NCBI GenBank assembly: GCA_033977485.1
Contig: CM066989.1
Location: forward strand, 93,515,887 to 93,579,886
Length of the DNA: 64,000 nt
DNA from: Hydrangea macrophylla
Lineage: Eukaryota > Streptophyta > Magnoliopsida > Cornales > Hydrangeaceae
Direction: 5' to 3'
The notes under the pieces were generated by a model that was not told where the DNA came from, ran no database searches, and was given only the letters and a program-made list of their open reading frames with translations. The position numbers and the translations under genes were made by a program. Of the stretch, positions 46,577 to 57,720 are shown in pieces (within the stretch, counting starts at the first letter, position 1; each line of letters starts with the position of its first letter).

Positions 46577-46694
46577 TCTGCATAGTCATGAACTTCTAGT
46601 AGTCTGTTTTCAATTCTTAATGGTTTAGCAAGCCACTTACTAGGCAACGTATAAGCACAGCCCAGTCATGGATAAAGCGACCCCTAAGCATAAA

Positions 46695-46835
46695 ATTGAA
46701 GTGGATGTTTCAGCACACTCTTCTTTGTAGTCATTGGGAAAAAAAAAAAAACATATTTGACAATTGTATTAAAAAACTCTCAAAGGTTAAGACGATTCAA
46801 CACTTGGAACATGTCTTCTGTTGGCATAAAAAAGT

Positions 46836-46870
<35 letters not shown>
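46695..46870 (+). repeat. Dispersed repeat, copy B, ending in a (CT)n tract
   Basis: Colinear with 1631-1801, from ATTGAAGTGGATGTTTC to the CT microsatellite (46835-46870). A second, shorter GGAACAAGTCTTCTATTGGCA block follows the microsatellite. Confidence 0.6.
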
Positions 46871-46875
<5 letters not shown>

Positions 46876-47463
46876 CAAGTCTTCTATTGGCATCAAAAAA
46901 TACACTCTCCCTCTCTACACCCACCCTCACCGACCTAGTTGTTTATGCCCCCAAAAAATTTGTGTTTTGTCATACACGTCTAGAAATTTCTACATATAAA
47001 CGACAAAAGCAAAAAGTCTTTCTCTTAGTCCTATAAAAAAATAAAAATAAATAAAAAAACAAGTCTAAAAAATAGTCTTTCTTCTAGTACTAGGTGGCAT
47101 TTTCTTTTTTTTTGTTTTTTGTTTTCCTTCCATTTTTTTTTAATAAACTTAGCATTTATCCACGCAGTACGCACCAATTCTTCTTAGAAAGTTGTGTCAC
47201 TCCTAGGTAGAACCAACGCTCCTATAACTCCTTCATCGTCATAAATTACAGCATCATATTTTACTCTTTATATCTGCATATATTGCATGTTTGTTGAAAG
47301 TAGTTATAATGGTCAATATTCTGCTGGGATTATATTATTTCGATTGTGATTTGGTTTTCTCTGTGATAGAGTTGTATTACTTGTTCAATAAGTTATGAGT
47401 TGCAAACTCTATATGTAGGGATGTATAAGAATTTAGGAAGCCCTTGGTGTACCAAATTAGGGG
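46871..47463. other. Noncoding, no gene seen
   Basis: AT-rich sequence. Its right part (from about 47290) may be the start of the copia LTR that is interrupted by the hAT-like element and ends at 49164. Confidence 0.4.
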
Positions 47464-48750
47464 TTAGGGGTGGCCACACTTCGGGCCAACCGAATTTTTT
47501 AACCGAAATCGAAGTTTTAAACTATTTCAGTTCGGTTTGAACCCGAACCAAACTAATTTGGGTTTAAAACCGAACCGAAGTTATAAGTACAGTTCGATTT
47601 TCGGTAGAGTTTTTCAACCCGCACCCGAACCGAATTTTCAAAGTTTTTAAAACATTTATATAGCAAATTCTTAAAATTAGGGCTAAACTAAAGCAGCGGC
47701 CCCTCATCTCATGATTTTCATCTGACTCTCATAGTCTAACTCTCTCACATTCATCTCTCTCTCATCTCTGATCTCTCAAGTCTCATGACTCTCATCTCTG
47801 ATCTCTCATCTAGTCTCATCTCTGATATCTCATTCTCTCATCTCTGATCTCTCATCTCTCGGTTGTGATCTCTCATTCTCTCATCTCTGGTTTTTCATCG
47901 AGACATTGACAGTCATCAAAACCTCATAAGGCAAAACGTCCAACTCTAGAGCTCCTAACTCCAGTCCAGAACCAAGGTCCAGATCGCCACTCCAGTCTGG
48001 CAGCAGCAGGGCGCCGGCGACCCATCCCCCTGCCTGCGGCTACGACTGTGGCTCAGTGATCAGTGAATGAGGTATGATGTATTGATGTTGACATTGCTCT
48101 CACATTCTCGGTTTTTCTCTCTCAAGTCTCAACCTCTGGCTCTAATCTCTCTTAAATCTTACTTCAGTTCTATCATAGATCAGAGACCCAAGGGTTTTGA
48201 CTTGAATCTTCACAAATAATCACAGAGGTACCAACTGTTTTTTTTTTTTTTAATACCAAATGTTCTCGAATCTGTTCTAGATCTTGAATACAAATTGTTT
48301 TTTTTTTATATAGATCTAGAGTAACAGTATTTGTGTGTGTATGAAAATATATAAATTAGGGTACAAGGATCAACTGAAATGTGAAGCGGAATTCTTCCCC
48401 AAATTCTAAACTTCACACAAAATAAGGATTAGGTCCTCTCTAGTCTCTATGATAGTTTGATAATAAAGTTGGGTAACAGATTGTTAGAGGTTTTTATTTT
48501 GAGTGGTCTCGGGTTTTATGCCACTTTTGCTTTTTTTTTTTTGCCATTTTGTTGGCATTATCTGCATTTTAACCAAAAAAAAAAACTTCGGTTGAGTTTC
48601 AACCCGAAGTTTCGAACCGAACCCGAACTTAAATTTCGAAACCGAACTATATTTTTGAAGTTTTTATTTCAGTTCGGATTTCGATACCAAAATTTCCAAC
48701 CCGAACCGAAATTTTTGGTTTGAAACAAAATCGACTGTTTGCCCACCCCT
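47464..48750. mobile_element. Non-autonomous hAT-like element, about 1.29 kb
   Basis: The left end is TTAGGGGTGGCCACACTTCG and the right end, reversed, AGGGGTGGGCAAACAGTCG. It is flanked by ATTAGGGG (47456-47463) and ATTGGGGG (48751-48758), an 8-bp target duplication with one mismatch, as expected for hAT. Subterminal GGTTCGG / CCGAACC motifs occur in both orientations near both ends. No transposase frame is present. It appears to be inserted in a copia LTR. Confidence 0.7.
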
Positions 48751-48758
48751 ATTGGGGG

Positions 48759-49179
48759 TCTCCCCTCATGGGGGTGCATAGTCTAGGGTGAGAGAGATAC
48801 TAATCATTGGGGTTTTCTGTGAGGGTTGTCCTTAATGCTAGGGATGTGAGGTAGGGATGTGTATTTCTTTATCTCTGTGATTTCTTTATGTTACAGTGAT
48901 TAATTGTGTCAGGTTCTTTGGGGTATTGAGTGGGGAGTGTACAAGGGTCTTGTATTAGGGTTATGGGATTTAATCCATATAACTTGTACCATGTTCTATT
49001 TTCAATAGTGAAAGAACGGGTCTCTCGGGTGTGGACGTAGGCATAGTTTTGCCGAACCACGTAGAAATCTGTGTGTCTTTTCTTTGGTGTTCATGTTCAA
49101 TTATTGTTCATGTGTGTATGTGTTTATTTGGGGGAATTTGGTTCCGTGTGTTAAATTCCCAACAAGTGGTATCATAGCC
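48759..49179 (+). repeat. 3' part of a copia LTR plus primer site
   Basis: The stretch has copia LTR features: GTGGACGTAGGCATAGTTTTGCC-like sequence before CGAACCACGTAGAAATC, a T/G-rich end and AACA at 49161-49164. Two bases later TGGTATCATAGCC (49167-49179) is an initiator-Met primer site with one change from TGGTATCAGAGCC. The LTR start lies left of the hAT-like element and was not pinned down. No gag follows; only about 790 bp of leader-like DNA remains before another LTR. Confidence 0.6.
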
Positions 49180-49966
49180 ATGGTAGTGAGATCATTGTGA
49201 TTGGTGGGTAAAGGCGCACGCAACAATGGTGATTGTAAAAGAAAAACAGATTGAAAAAAAAAAGGAACAGGTGAACATGTTAGTAATGTGGTGATGGTGG
49301 TCATGGTCGTGGTCCCGTGGATGATAGACTTCAGATTTGTTTTTTGAAATTTGTCATGGTAAATTATTCTATGTGGCATGGTGTAGCAAAACTTGAATCA
49401 TGATTGGTTGGAATTTTAAGGAGCTTGTAGTATAAGCTATGTTGCTTGGAATTTGGGTTAGAGATGGTTCCTAAGGATTTTGGGCGCTGCAGATTCATCT
49501 GTTGGTGCGGATTTACGAAATTCTGCACGGATTGGAATTTATTTAGTTTGGTGATAGATCCTACATATAGTAGCAGGTTGGGATATAGGGCTGAAAAATA
49601 ATTTTGATGCTACTGTGATTGTAGCAGGTTGCGTATGGTGGAGAGGTTATCACATTCCACTCATATGGGCAATTTTCTTGGGCTATTAGATTCCGTGTAC
49701 GGTAAGTATGTGCTTCTGGAGAAAATAATTTGACGGGTTCCAAGAAGGTGGAGCCAGACACAGGCGCAATCACCAGACAGAGGTAATTGTTAGGATACTG
49801 CACGTAGGAACGTTGATCAAATTTTTTTGGAGTAGGGTCGCTATTTGGGTGGTGTTATATTGATCCCAAAGTTGCGAATGAATCTAATGTTGTTGCTGAA
49901 ATCACACATGGCGGTTGAGAGAAGTGTGGATGGTTTGTATCGTCTGGTTGGTATAGTTGTACTCCC
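49180..49966. other. Leader relic of a copia element, no gene
   Basis: Sequence following the primer site, without a supported frame. It ends where a different LTR begins. Confidence 0.4.
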
Positions 49967-50560
49967 TGTTGGGTTTGTGCCCTCAAACCATTACTTTATG
50001 CATGAGACATTGACATTTAATATATGGATATCAACTTTACATTTCATTGTGTATGTTTCTTTCATGAGGTGATTGTTAATCCTTAAGTATCATATTAGGT
50101 AATTCGTGTGTGTGTGAGATACATATAAGTGAGATACGAATTACTATTCTTTGATACTTAGAGCTTGTCACAGTGGATGATGAGACTGGATATCTCATCA
50201 GGTCTACACTGTAGCATGATTAACTACCATTGGATGGAGTGATTAATCTCAATCACTAGAGTGTAGCTCTTAGTTAATATGCTAATGCTTATAGTGCATT
50301 GATGGACCTGAGCTTTCCTATTGACACTTAAGACTGTCAACAGTCGATAGGAACTCATAACTTGTATAAGGTACGTGTACTCAATGTTGAGACGGTTATG
50401 AACACAAACTGTGGATATGGCTACTTTGACTTACCAATCAGTGAGGTCTATAAAAGATCAACACCTGGGTATCTTGGGTATGTCATATTCATAGGGTTGT
50501 GAACATATATTCTCAAGATAGAATCTACCCTCTGTTAAAGAGTAAGCATTCCCTCTATAT
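49967..50560 (+). repeat. Truncated LTR related to the 7.9-kb copia element
   Basis: It begins TGTTGGGTTTGTGCCCTCAA and shows ordered similarity to the 1515-bp LTRs: TACACTGTAGCATGATTAAC, GACGGTTATG, TGACTTACCAATCAGTGAGG, GATCAACACCTGGGTATCTT, TCTACCCTCT. It is strongly diverged, lacks the palindrome array and TATA region, and fades around 50560, just before the plant mobile domain pseudogene. Confidence 0.75.
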
Positions 50561-50682
50561 TGATCTACGACATTCACAGGTTAGTTCTGCTAGATCAAAG
50601 CTCGATTAAATCCGTTTATTTCATTGTTTTTCCGAATTTTCACGAATCTAACGCGCGGATTTCTCTTTTCTTTTGACAGATT

Positions 50683-53541
50683 ATGGCGAGCGGGTCAGGG
50701 AGGAAGAAGAAGGCCAGATACACTGCCACTCATCACCCGGACGCCACGCTCCTACTGAGGGATCCTGATGAGCACTTGTCGGCCCGCGCGTTTAAGCGCG
50801 AGGTAAACGCTCCCCTTTTATTTATCTTCCGTATTTCTTTCCCGCATCTCCTTCGCTTCGTGAATGTAACGTAGGACCGCCACAACTCTTTAGATACCCT
50901 GTTCCGAATGTCGTGCTCGTGGCGCCCCCGAGCGTCTCGAATACTTTGTTCCATGCCTTTTGTAAAGGAATTCAAATTTTATTTTTTATTTCTCGTGAAC
51001 TTCGAAAATTCTTTATAAAAAATAAATAAATAAAATAAGAAAAAGGAATATTATGCTTGAATTTTCCGAACATTTATCCTTTATTTTCCCCTTTGACTTC
51101 GTTCAACGACTTTTGAAAGCCCCTTTTTTTCGTTAATCGAAGCCTCGAACACTTCTTGTGGACAAAGAATCTCACGCCCACGAATTCTTGTGAATTTTCT
51201 TGAACGTCCCAAACGTCCCCTTTTTTATTCAAAATTGATGCTCGAATGCTTGCAATTACGCATTTCTCTTTGAAACTTACACTTTTCGGGCCCAGAATCT
51301 CTTTCGAAAACTTATATGTGCACGTATTTCAGAGAATGCGAACAAACTACTCTTTCTTTTCTTTTCTTTTCGAAACCTTGCTAGAATATTGAGTGTTTTC
51401 TTTTATTCATTTCCTCTTGAGTGCAAACGAGTTCTTTGCTTGTGAAATTCCCTATGAACACTCCTTTATTTATTATTTATTCACTGTTGTTGCTTTCTTC
51501 TTTATCTACTCCCTAACAACAAACCTTTCATTCTTTCTTGCAGCTGCAGCCGAAGGTGCTGAACCCCGGCAGCCTTGCCCATGGCCACGAGTGGTATACA
51601 GAGCTGAGCCCGACTGTGAGGGCTCTAGTGGACGCAGCAGGGTTTGGAGACTTCGTCAAACTTTTGACGAAGAGCTCCAACGATCTACAGCAGATGCACG
51701 CGTTGGCTGAGCGGTGGTGGGATACCACGAGCACCTTCCACTTTGATTTCGGGGAGATGACGATGACCCCGCTGGACTTCTCGATGATCACAGGGATCGC
51801 CTTCAGCGGAGAGCCTCTGAGATATTTGGCAGACTAGGAGTGGGATCAGATGGAGCCGCTGCTAGGGGTGGTCCCGGAGGAGGCTTTAGTCACGGCCCGG
51901 TGGTTTATGGATACCTTCCGGGGGAAACCCGGCTTCACGGACGAGCAGATGGCCCGAGGCTTCTTGATGTACATGCTGGGTGCTCCTTGTTGAGCACCAA
52001 GGGTGACCGGATTTCTGCTTCCTTGGTGGCGTCCCTGGAGCGTCTGGACCGGGTCGCTGAGTTTGATTGGGCTGGTGCAGGGTTATCTATCCTGTACAGG
52101 CATATGAGTGACATCTCCCGAGACAGGTCGGCTGCTACCAGCGGGTATTGGAGAGCGTGGGAGGTATATTTTCACGTTTCATTGCCTTTTTATGCTTTCA
52201 GAAATTTATTCAATTTGAGAAACTAACCCCCTTATTTTATTATCGCAGATTTGGTCCCATAAGTATTTTCGCATGATGTCTCCAGTGACACGCGACGCTG
52301 ACGCCCTCGTCATGCCCCAGGGGCTGAAATGGGCGAAGGACAGGGTTAGCGGAAGACCGGGGCTCACGACTTTGTTTCGTTCAGGAACTTCCTGACGAAC
52401 CTACTGGAGGAGCATGTACACTGGCAGTCGTGGCTCAGGGTGCTACCTGAGGCACACGTGGGGATTCGAGAGTCGGCCGGGTATGACCCGACGAGGCGAC
52501 TTCTATGTGGGCCAGAGGGCCAGGCGTGGTATCTGGGAGAGAGTGACCCGGCAGTCGATAGCAGCCCCCAGATTCTTCGTGCCATTTCCTCCTCCCGACT
52601 CTATGAGGGCCACGGATACGCTTCAGGGCGGTGAGTTCATGGCTGCTCGAGCCGGCTTCGGTATCCCTGGCTTCTTGGACGACCCCGACGGATATGCGGC
52701 CTTCCGTGCCGCCAAGCTGATGCCGAACTTCCCTCTGATGGAAGTGACTCGGGTGAGTAAATGATTCCTTTATTATTATTTTTTTTTATTATTTTTTTTT
52801 TGTGAGTTCTTCCTTTTATTCTTTACCCATGTTTTATTACTTTTGTTTGCAGCATGTCCCTGCTGCGGTCCGTCCCCCTGGCCTACCTGAGTGGGACTGG
52901 ACCATGTCGACCGTCTCATTCAGAGAGCCCCCCTCGACGATGATTCCTCGACTTTCACATGGTGCTCCCACTATACCTTTACACTATGACGTCGTCCCGC
53001 GTGCTTACGCGGAGGAGGGCCTAGCGTATTCCCATAGCGTGCGACAGTGGGTTTTCGGGCGAGAGTGGATGGTAAGAAATTCATCCCCACTCCTACTTTT
53101 GACTGGGATTGCATCTCTTTTTTACTAATCTTTATTCTTGGTTCTTGTTTTCAGGCTGAGGGAGCTCGGGCGACTGCTGCGGTTCAGTTGAGGGCCCAAG
53201 TATGATCTTCTACCTTTCCATATCCTCAGTATTCCAAATGTCTTTTCAACACTTTTCTGGACTCATCCCCTCTCTTCCAGATGGAGGAGAACAGAGTCCT
53301 GTCTCAGCAGGTGGGGCAGCTTCAGCAGCGGCTCCAGCAGTTCAGCATCCCTCTCAGCGATGCCCCCGGAGGTAGCGGTGCTTGGCGTGGCGGAGGTGGC
53401 AGCGAGGGCACCAGCAGAGGCAGAGGCGGCAACAACGGTGGTCGTGGAGGGAGCGGTGGAGGCAGCGGGACCGAGTCGGAGGAGGAGCCTCTCAGGCGCA
53501 CGACTCGTCACACTCGCGGTCGAGGTCGGGGTCGTGGTTGA
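50683..53541 (+). pseudogene. Plant mobile domain (MAIN-like) gene, six exons, degenerate
   Basis: Six exons with canonical GT-AG borders, all phase 0: 50683-50802, 51544-52163, 52249-52752, 52853-53071, 53155-53199, 53281-53541. Exon 2 carries the start of the aminotransferase-like plant mobile domain (LDFSMITGIAF, EWDQMEPLLGVVPEEALVTA, ARGFLMYMLGA), and exons 3-4 the rest. Exon 5 and the start of exon 6 are Gln-rich and coiled-coil-like; the C-terminus is Gly/Arg-rich and ends RGRGRGRG. Damage: TAG at 51835-51837, a one-base deletion near 51982, and frame changes near 52350 and 52540. PMD proteins are found both in host MAIN-type genes that help maintain meristem genome integrity and in transposable elements. 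GC content is clearly above the flanks. Introns show it is not a processed copy. Confidence 0.8.
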
Positions 53542-53949
53542 CCCTGCTTTTATTATTTTTATTCTTGAGAGTTGTGGGAGGATTTATATTTTGGTGGATG
53601 ACTGTATATATACACATATGCTTTATTTTGATCGTTGTTCCCTTATAGTTGGTAGGATAGATGCTTTAAATACTTTTATTATTACATTGTTGCTTCCTCA
53701 CCGTATGTGTGACCATAGCTTGGTCCAACTCCTGCCGTATGCGGGACCATGGCTTGGTCCCATCTTTATTTTTATCTTTGAATGCTTCTTTTCTATCCCT
53801 TTTATCTATTTGACATGTACGAATAAATGAAATGAATGAATGTATTTGTACGTGCTGCATGATGCGCACGTTTCATTGTATTTCTGTATAGTTTTCTGTT
53901 TGCAGGTGGGCTGATTGTATTACAAACAAACCCTGGTTAATAAAAAACT
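53542..53949. other. Intergenic region with small duplicated hairpin
   Basis: No gene. GCCGTATG.GGGACCATGG.. type phrases are duplicated at about 53700 and 53732; the second copy contains GGACCATGGCTTGGTCC, which can fold. Probable 3' flank of the PMD pseudogene. Confidence 0.45.
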
Positions 53950-54090
53950 TGGAACGACACTCGGTTAGGCCTCCGCGGCACTCGGTGACTGCCACGGCGG
54001 CAGTCAGTATGTGCCGCAACGGCATTCACGGACTGCCGCGCGGCACTTCGTGGAGTGCCGCTGCACTTTATCGAGTGCCGCGATTGAGTG
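53950..54090. repeat. GC-rich inverted-repeat cluster upstream of the 54-kb pseudogene
   Basis: Many copies of GGCACTC, GTGCCGC, GACTGCCGCG and their complements occur in both orientations within 140 bp, giving several possible hairpins. TATTTATACC follows at 54107, about 60 bp before the start codon of the next frame, and could be a TATA element. Confidence 0.6.
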
Positions 54091-54172
54091 GTCAGCCTTA
54101 TTCTCCTATTTATACCCCTTCTTCCTCCAACATTCCGCAAAACAGTCTTCTTCCTCCTTCGTTTCTCTTCAA

Positions 54173-55264
54173 ATGGCCCCCATTAGCTCCCAAATCCTCT
54201 TCCCATGGATGGATACTCTCTCGGGTATTGACATGCTTAACTTTGAGTGTTTCAGACTGAACGATCTTTTTTCTTTTCGACGGATGAATTTGAACGAGGG
54301 CCTGCTCCGAGCTGCCGTTTAGTGTTGGGATCCTGCTCTCAATGTTTTCCGATTCGGCTTTCAGGAGATCTGCCCCTTGTTTGAGGAGTTTAGCGCCATT
54401 CTCCATACTGATCCTTCTGCTGAATTGATGGTTCCTCAGATTCAGGCCGGGTATGTTCGGGACTTAGCCACTCTTCTCCACATATCTCGAAATGCGGCTG
54501 GCTCCTTTATTTGTGATAGGCATATTGATTTTGAGTGCCTTGCTTCCGTTTATGCTCCCATAGGGGACCCCTATGATGGTGAGTACCAGATCATCCGACG
54601 CAGTGCCTTGTCAATTGCCATGCTCTCTTTCTTCCTATTCCAGTCATCTTCCGACATTCTTATACCCATTGCCTGTGGTTTGCGGGAGATGAAAAGTGCT
54701 GTTATGCTGGTCCTTGGCGAAACTCTGATCGGGCTGGGCCATGCCCATGCTACTGGGGTTATGTTATCTGCCGGGGCACCTTTTGTTTTGCAAATTTGGC
54801 TCATGGAGCGTCTAGATCTCTTCATACATGCTTCCCATCTCCGTGGGTCACTTCCTTATGACCGCGTGGAGACTCATAGCTTGTTTCAGTCTGCCGACGC
54901 GTGGCTCGGTTGGCTTCAGGGACTCTCTTCTAGTGACATCTGCTGGATCTGCCCTCAGTGGACTCATCGTTCTGTTGCTGTACGTCTTCCTGGGTGACCT
55001 GGCATTTGGTTACCAGGCTTGAGTGCCACTACTTTCTACATTCCCGATCGGGTGGTCCGTCAGTTCGGGCTTCTGCAGGATACTACTGAGTCTGTGGCTG
55101 CTGATTTCACCAAGGGGTCCACTTTGCGCCCTTCTATTGTGACGGCTTTCATTGAGGCTTGGTCGAGTAGGATGGCTGCTCCGCGCCCGAGGGTTCCTGC
55201 TTCAACTGTACCCACTGCCCAGTGTCTTCTAGAGATCCAGGCCTTGGTTGTGAGGCAGACTTGA
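54173..55264 (+). pseudogene. DUF7745-like protein, two nonsense codons
   Basis: A single frame from ATG 54173 to TGA 55262-55264 would cover about 363 codons, interrupted by TAG at 54320-54322 and TGA at 54995-54997. Both are explained by one C-to-T change (CAG and CGA). Recognisable parts are CWDPALNVFRFGFQEICPLF, EEFSAILHTDPSAELMVPQI, GYVRDLATLLHIS and a hydrophobic segment near ALSIAMLSFFLF. From memory this resembles plant DUF7745 proteins, a family of unknown function that is common near retrotransposons; the family name needs a database check. It lies 546 bp from the end of the Tat-type pol, on the opposite strand. Confidence 0.6.
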
Positions 55265-55809
55265 CAACATACGTGCACAATAAAGTAGACGAAAACAGGG
55301 AAGAGTATTCCATTTCACAAAACTTTCTGACAGACCCTGCCTACTCTTTTTACGCTTTCCGAATGTGATTTTTCTTTTTTTTTTTTTTTTTTCTTCAAGA
55401 AATGTTGTTATCTTTAGGAAAATTTCTAGCATGCTTAATCAAAGTGCTCAACCTTTCGATTAATCTTTTATGAAGAATTCTCCTTTTAATGTCTTTACTT
55501 GGCTCCTTATTTTGCTGTTTGTTTTCTACTCATTCTTTTCCATGAATTCTTATTCGTTTCTTTATAGTACTCATTTTGACAGCCAGGCGACCTGAAGGAT
55601 GGTTTTATTTCTGGGTTCTTCGGCTAGCAAACGAAGTTTGCCCCTGGTTTTAGGGCTTCGAAGTGACTCCGGGCAAACGCTAGTTTGCCCCTAGTTTAGC
55701 GCAGCAGTTTTTTTGAAATGACCAAACCAAGTTGGTTGCCTACGTATCCCCTAGCGGGAATCAGGTCAAGCGTAGTTCATCAAGGTAGGAGGTTTTGAAA
55801 GAAATGGTC
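55265..55809 (-). other. Tat-type region downstream of integrase
   Basis: On the minus strand, integrase is followed by GGGGATACGTAGGCAACCAA and two copies of a CTAGGGGCAAAC-like motif around 55630-55700, sequence typical of the 3' untranslated region of Tat/Ogre elements. A poly-T run lies at about 55373-55392. No coding sequence on either strand. Confidence 0.55.
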
Positions 55810-57720
55810 TCAAGCAAAGTATTTCTTGAGGCGATCGAGGTTAATTGGCTGTTTAAATTCAACCCCGTCTAAGTCCATGAGATAGGTCGCTCCTCCGGAA
55901 AGGAGAGTCTTAATGATGTACGGCCCGACCCAGTTGGGTTTGAATTTTCCTCTGGGGTCATAAACAGGCACTTTAAGTTCTTTAAGGACCAGGTCGCCCT
56001 CAGCAAGCTTCCTTGGGCGGACCTTTTTGTTGAAAGCACGAGCTATTCTCTTCTGGTACCCCCGAGTATGGTTTATCGCGGCCAACCTCTTTTCATCGAG
56101 TAGCGTCAATTCCTCATACCTTCCCCGTGTCCATTCTAATTCGGTGATCTTGCATTCTGCCAAAACCCTGAGAGAGGGTATCTCCACCTCGACTGGAAGG
56201 ACTGCCTCCATCCCGTACACTAATGAATATGGTGTAGCACCCGTTGAAGTTCTCACTGAGGTCCGGTATCCCCATAAAGCGAACGGCAGCTTCTCATGCT
56301 AATCCTTATATGTATCTGTCGTTTTTCCCAAGATGGCTTTAACATTTTTATTTGCCGCTTCCACTGCTCCGTTCGTCTGAGGCCTATACGGGGATGACTG
56401 ATGGCGGGTGATCTTATATTTTTCCAAGAGCGGGATGACCTCTCCCTGGAAATGACTGCCATGATCGGAGATGAATTCATTCGGGACCCCATACCTGCAG
56501 ATTATGTTCTTCTCGATAAAACTCACCACGTCCTTGGCTTTCAAAGTCGCATATGAGGCTGCCTCTACCCATTTGGTAAAATAATCAATTGCCACGATTA
56601 TGTATCGGTGCCCATTGGAAGCCTTTGGGACTATCTCACCAATGATATCGATCCCCCACACAGAAAACGGCCAAGGGGTGGTCATGCTGTAGAGCTGTGA
56701 TGGCGGGGTATGCATCAGATTTGCATGAACCTGACACTTATGACACCTTCTAACATATTCGCAACAGTCCTTGTCCAGGGTCGTCCAATAGTACCCTTGT
56801 CGAATGATCTTCTTTGCCAGCATGTGCCCGTTCATGTGGGGCCCGCACACTCCTTCGTGAATTTCCTCCATCGTCCTCTTAGCTTCCCTTCCATATAAAC
56901 ACTCCAAATTATACCCGGTGTAGGAATTCTTCCATAGTTTATCCGCGTAGATCACAAATTGAGCAGCAAATCGTCGAATCGCCTTCTTGTCCTTTTCTGA
57001 GGCTCCTTCGGGGTATTCTCCTTCTTTAATGAACTTCCACACATCCATATACCAAAGCGCTTCATCTGCTCTCTCTATGGCTGCAATCGTTTCAAATGAC
57101 GGCTGGTTCCTCACTTCTATGGATAGCGGGATCATGGCAATTTTGGAAGGGATTTGGATCATTGAGGCTAAGGTGGCCAAAGAGTCGGCTAGTTGATTTT
57201 CTTCGCGAGGGAGGTAGCAAAAGGAAATCTTTCGGAATTGTGCTTTCAGGCTTTCCAGATAGTCATGATAAGGTCTCAGTTTCTCGTGTTTCACCCTCCA
57301 ATCTCCTCGGACCTGGGATATGATCAAGTTGGAATCTCCGAAGACATCAATCTTTCCGACCTTCAAAGCCAAGGCTGCTTCCATCCCAATTATGCATGCT
57401 TCATACTCCGCGGTATTGTTAGTTGAGTTATACTTGAGTTTGACGGCTAATGGGGTAGGGACTCCATCGGGTGCTACGAGAATGATTCCAACCCATAACC
57501 CATTTGGTTGGCTGCCCCATTGAAGTACATCTTCAACAAATCCTCCTTAACCTCCATTATTCCTTCATCTGGGAACTTGAAGTCTCCCTTTTCCTCAGAT
57601 TCTACAGCGAGGTCGGCTAAAAACTCGGCGACAGCCCTTCCTTTTACGGACTTGGCGGTGACATACCTGATGTCGAACTCAGCCAGCATCATGGTCCAAC
57701 GGGAAATCCTACTAGTCAAG
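55810..57720 (-). pseudogene. Archaeal-type RNase H and integrase of the Tat-type element
   Basis: After a frameshift near 57488 the frame runs from aRNase H (NNTAEYEACIIGMEAAL, VFGDSNLIISQVRGDW) into integrase. The integrase has its HHCC zinc finger (HEGVCGPHMNGH, CCEYVRRCHKCQ) and all three catalytic residues (WGIDIIGEI, FISDHGSHFQGE, RPQTNGAVEAANK). A TAG at 56299-56301, best explained by TGG-to-TAG, splits the C-terminal part, which resumes in frame (GATPYSLVYGMEAVLPVEVE) to 55810. The first aRNase H aspartate is Asn (YFNGAANQ, near 57523), a G-to-A change. Confidence 0.9.

Larger units (their letters stand above)
44981..46590. repeat. Three-unit tandem duplication, about 366-bp basic unit
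   Basis: Blocks around GGAGATGCTTAAAGTAGAAT at 45026, GGAGGTGCTTAAAATAGGAT at 45391 and GAAGATGCTTAAAATGAGAC at 46036 begin colinear stretches that also share TCTATAAACTTAGTCAG, CCTATTTTATTCTTGTTT and a CTGCATAGTCATGAA-like junction. Unit one is about 366 bp. Unit two is lengthened by the MITE at 45523-45786 and unit three carries the MITE at 46400-46576. No coding capacity is seen. Confidence 0.75.

Noticed and set aside
48457..48723. 88-codon frame in the hAT-like element
   Set aside because: It covers subterminal repeats of the element; no transposase motif.
53360..53830. 156-codon frame overlapping the last PMD exon
   Set aside because: Alternative frame of a Gly/Arg-rich exon; low-complexity Ala/Val sequence.
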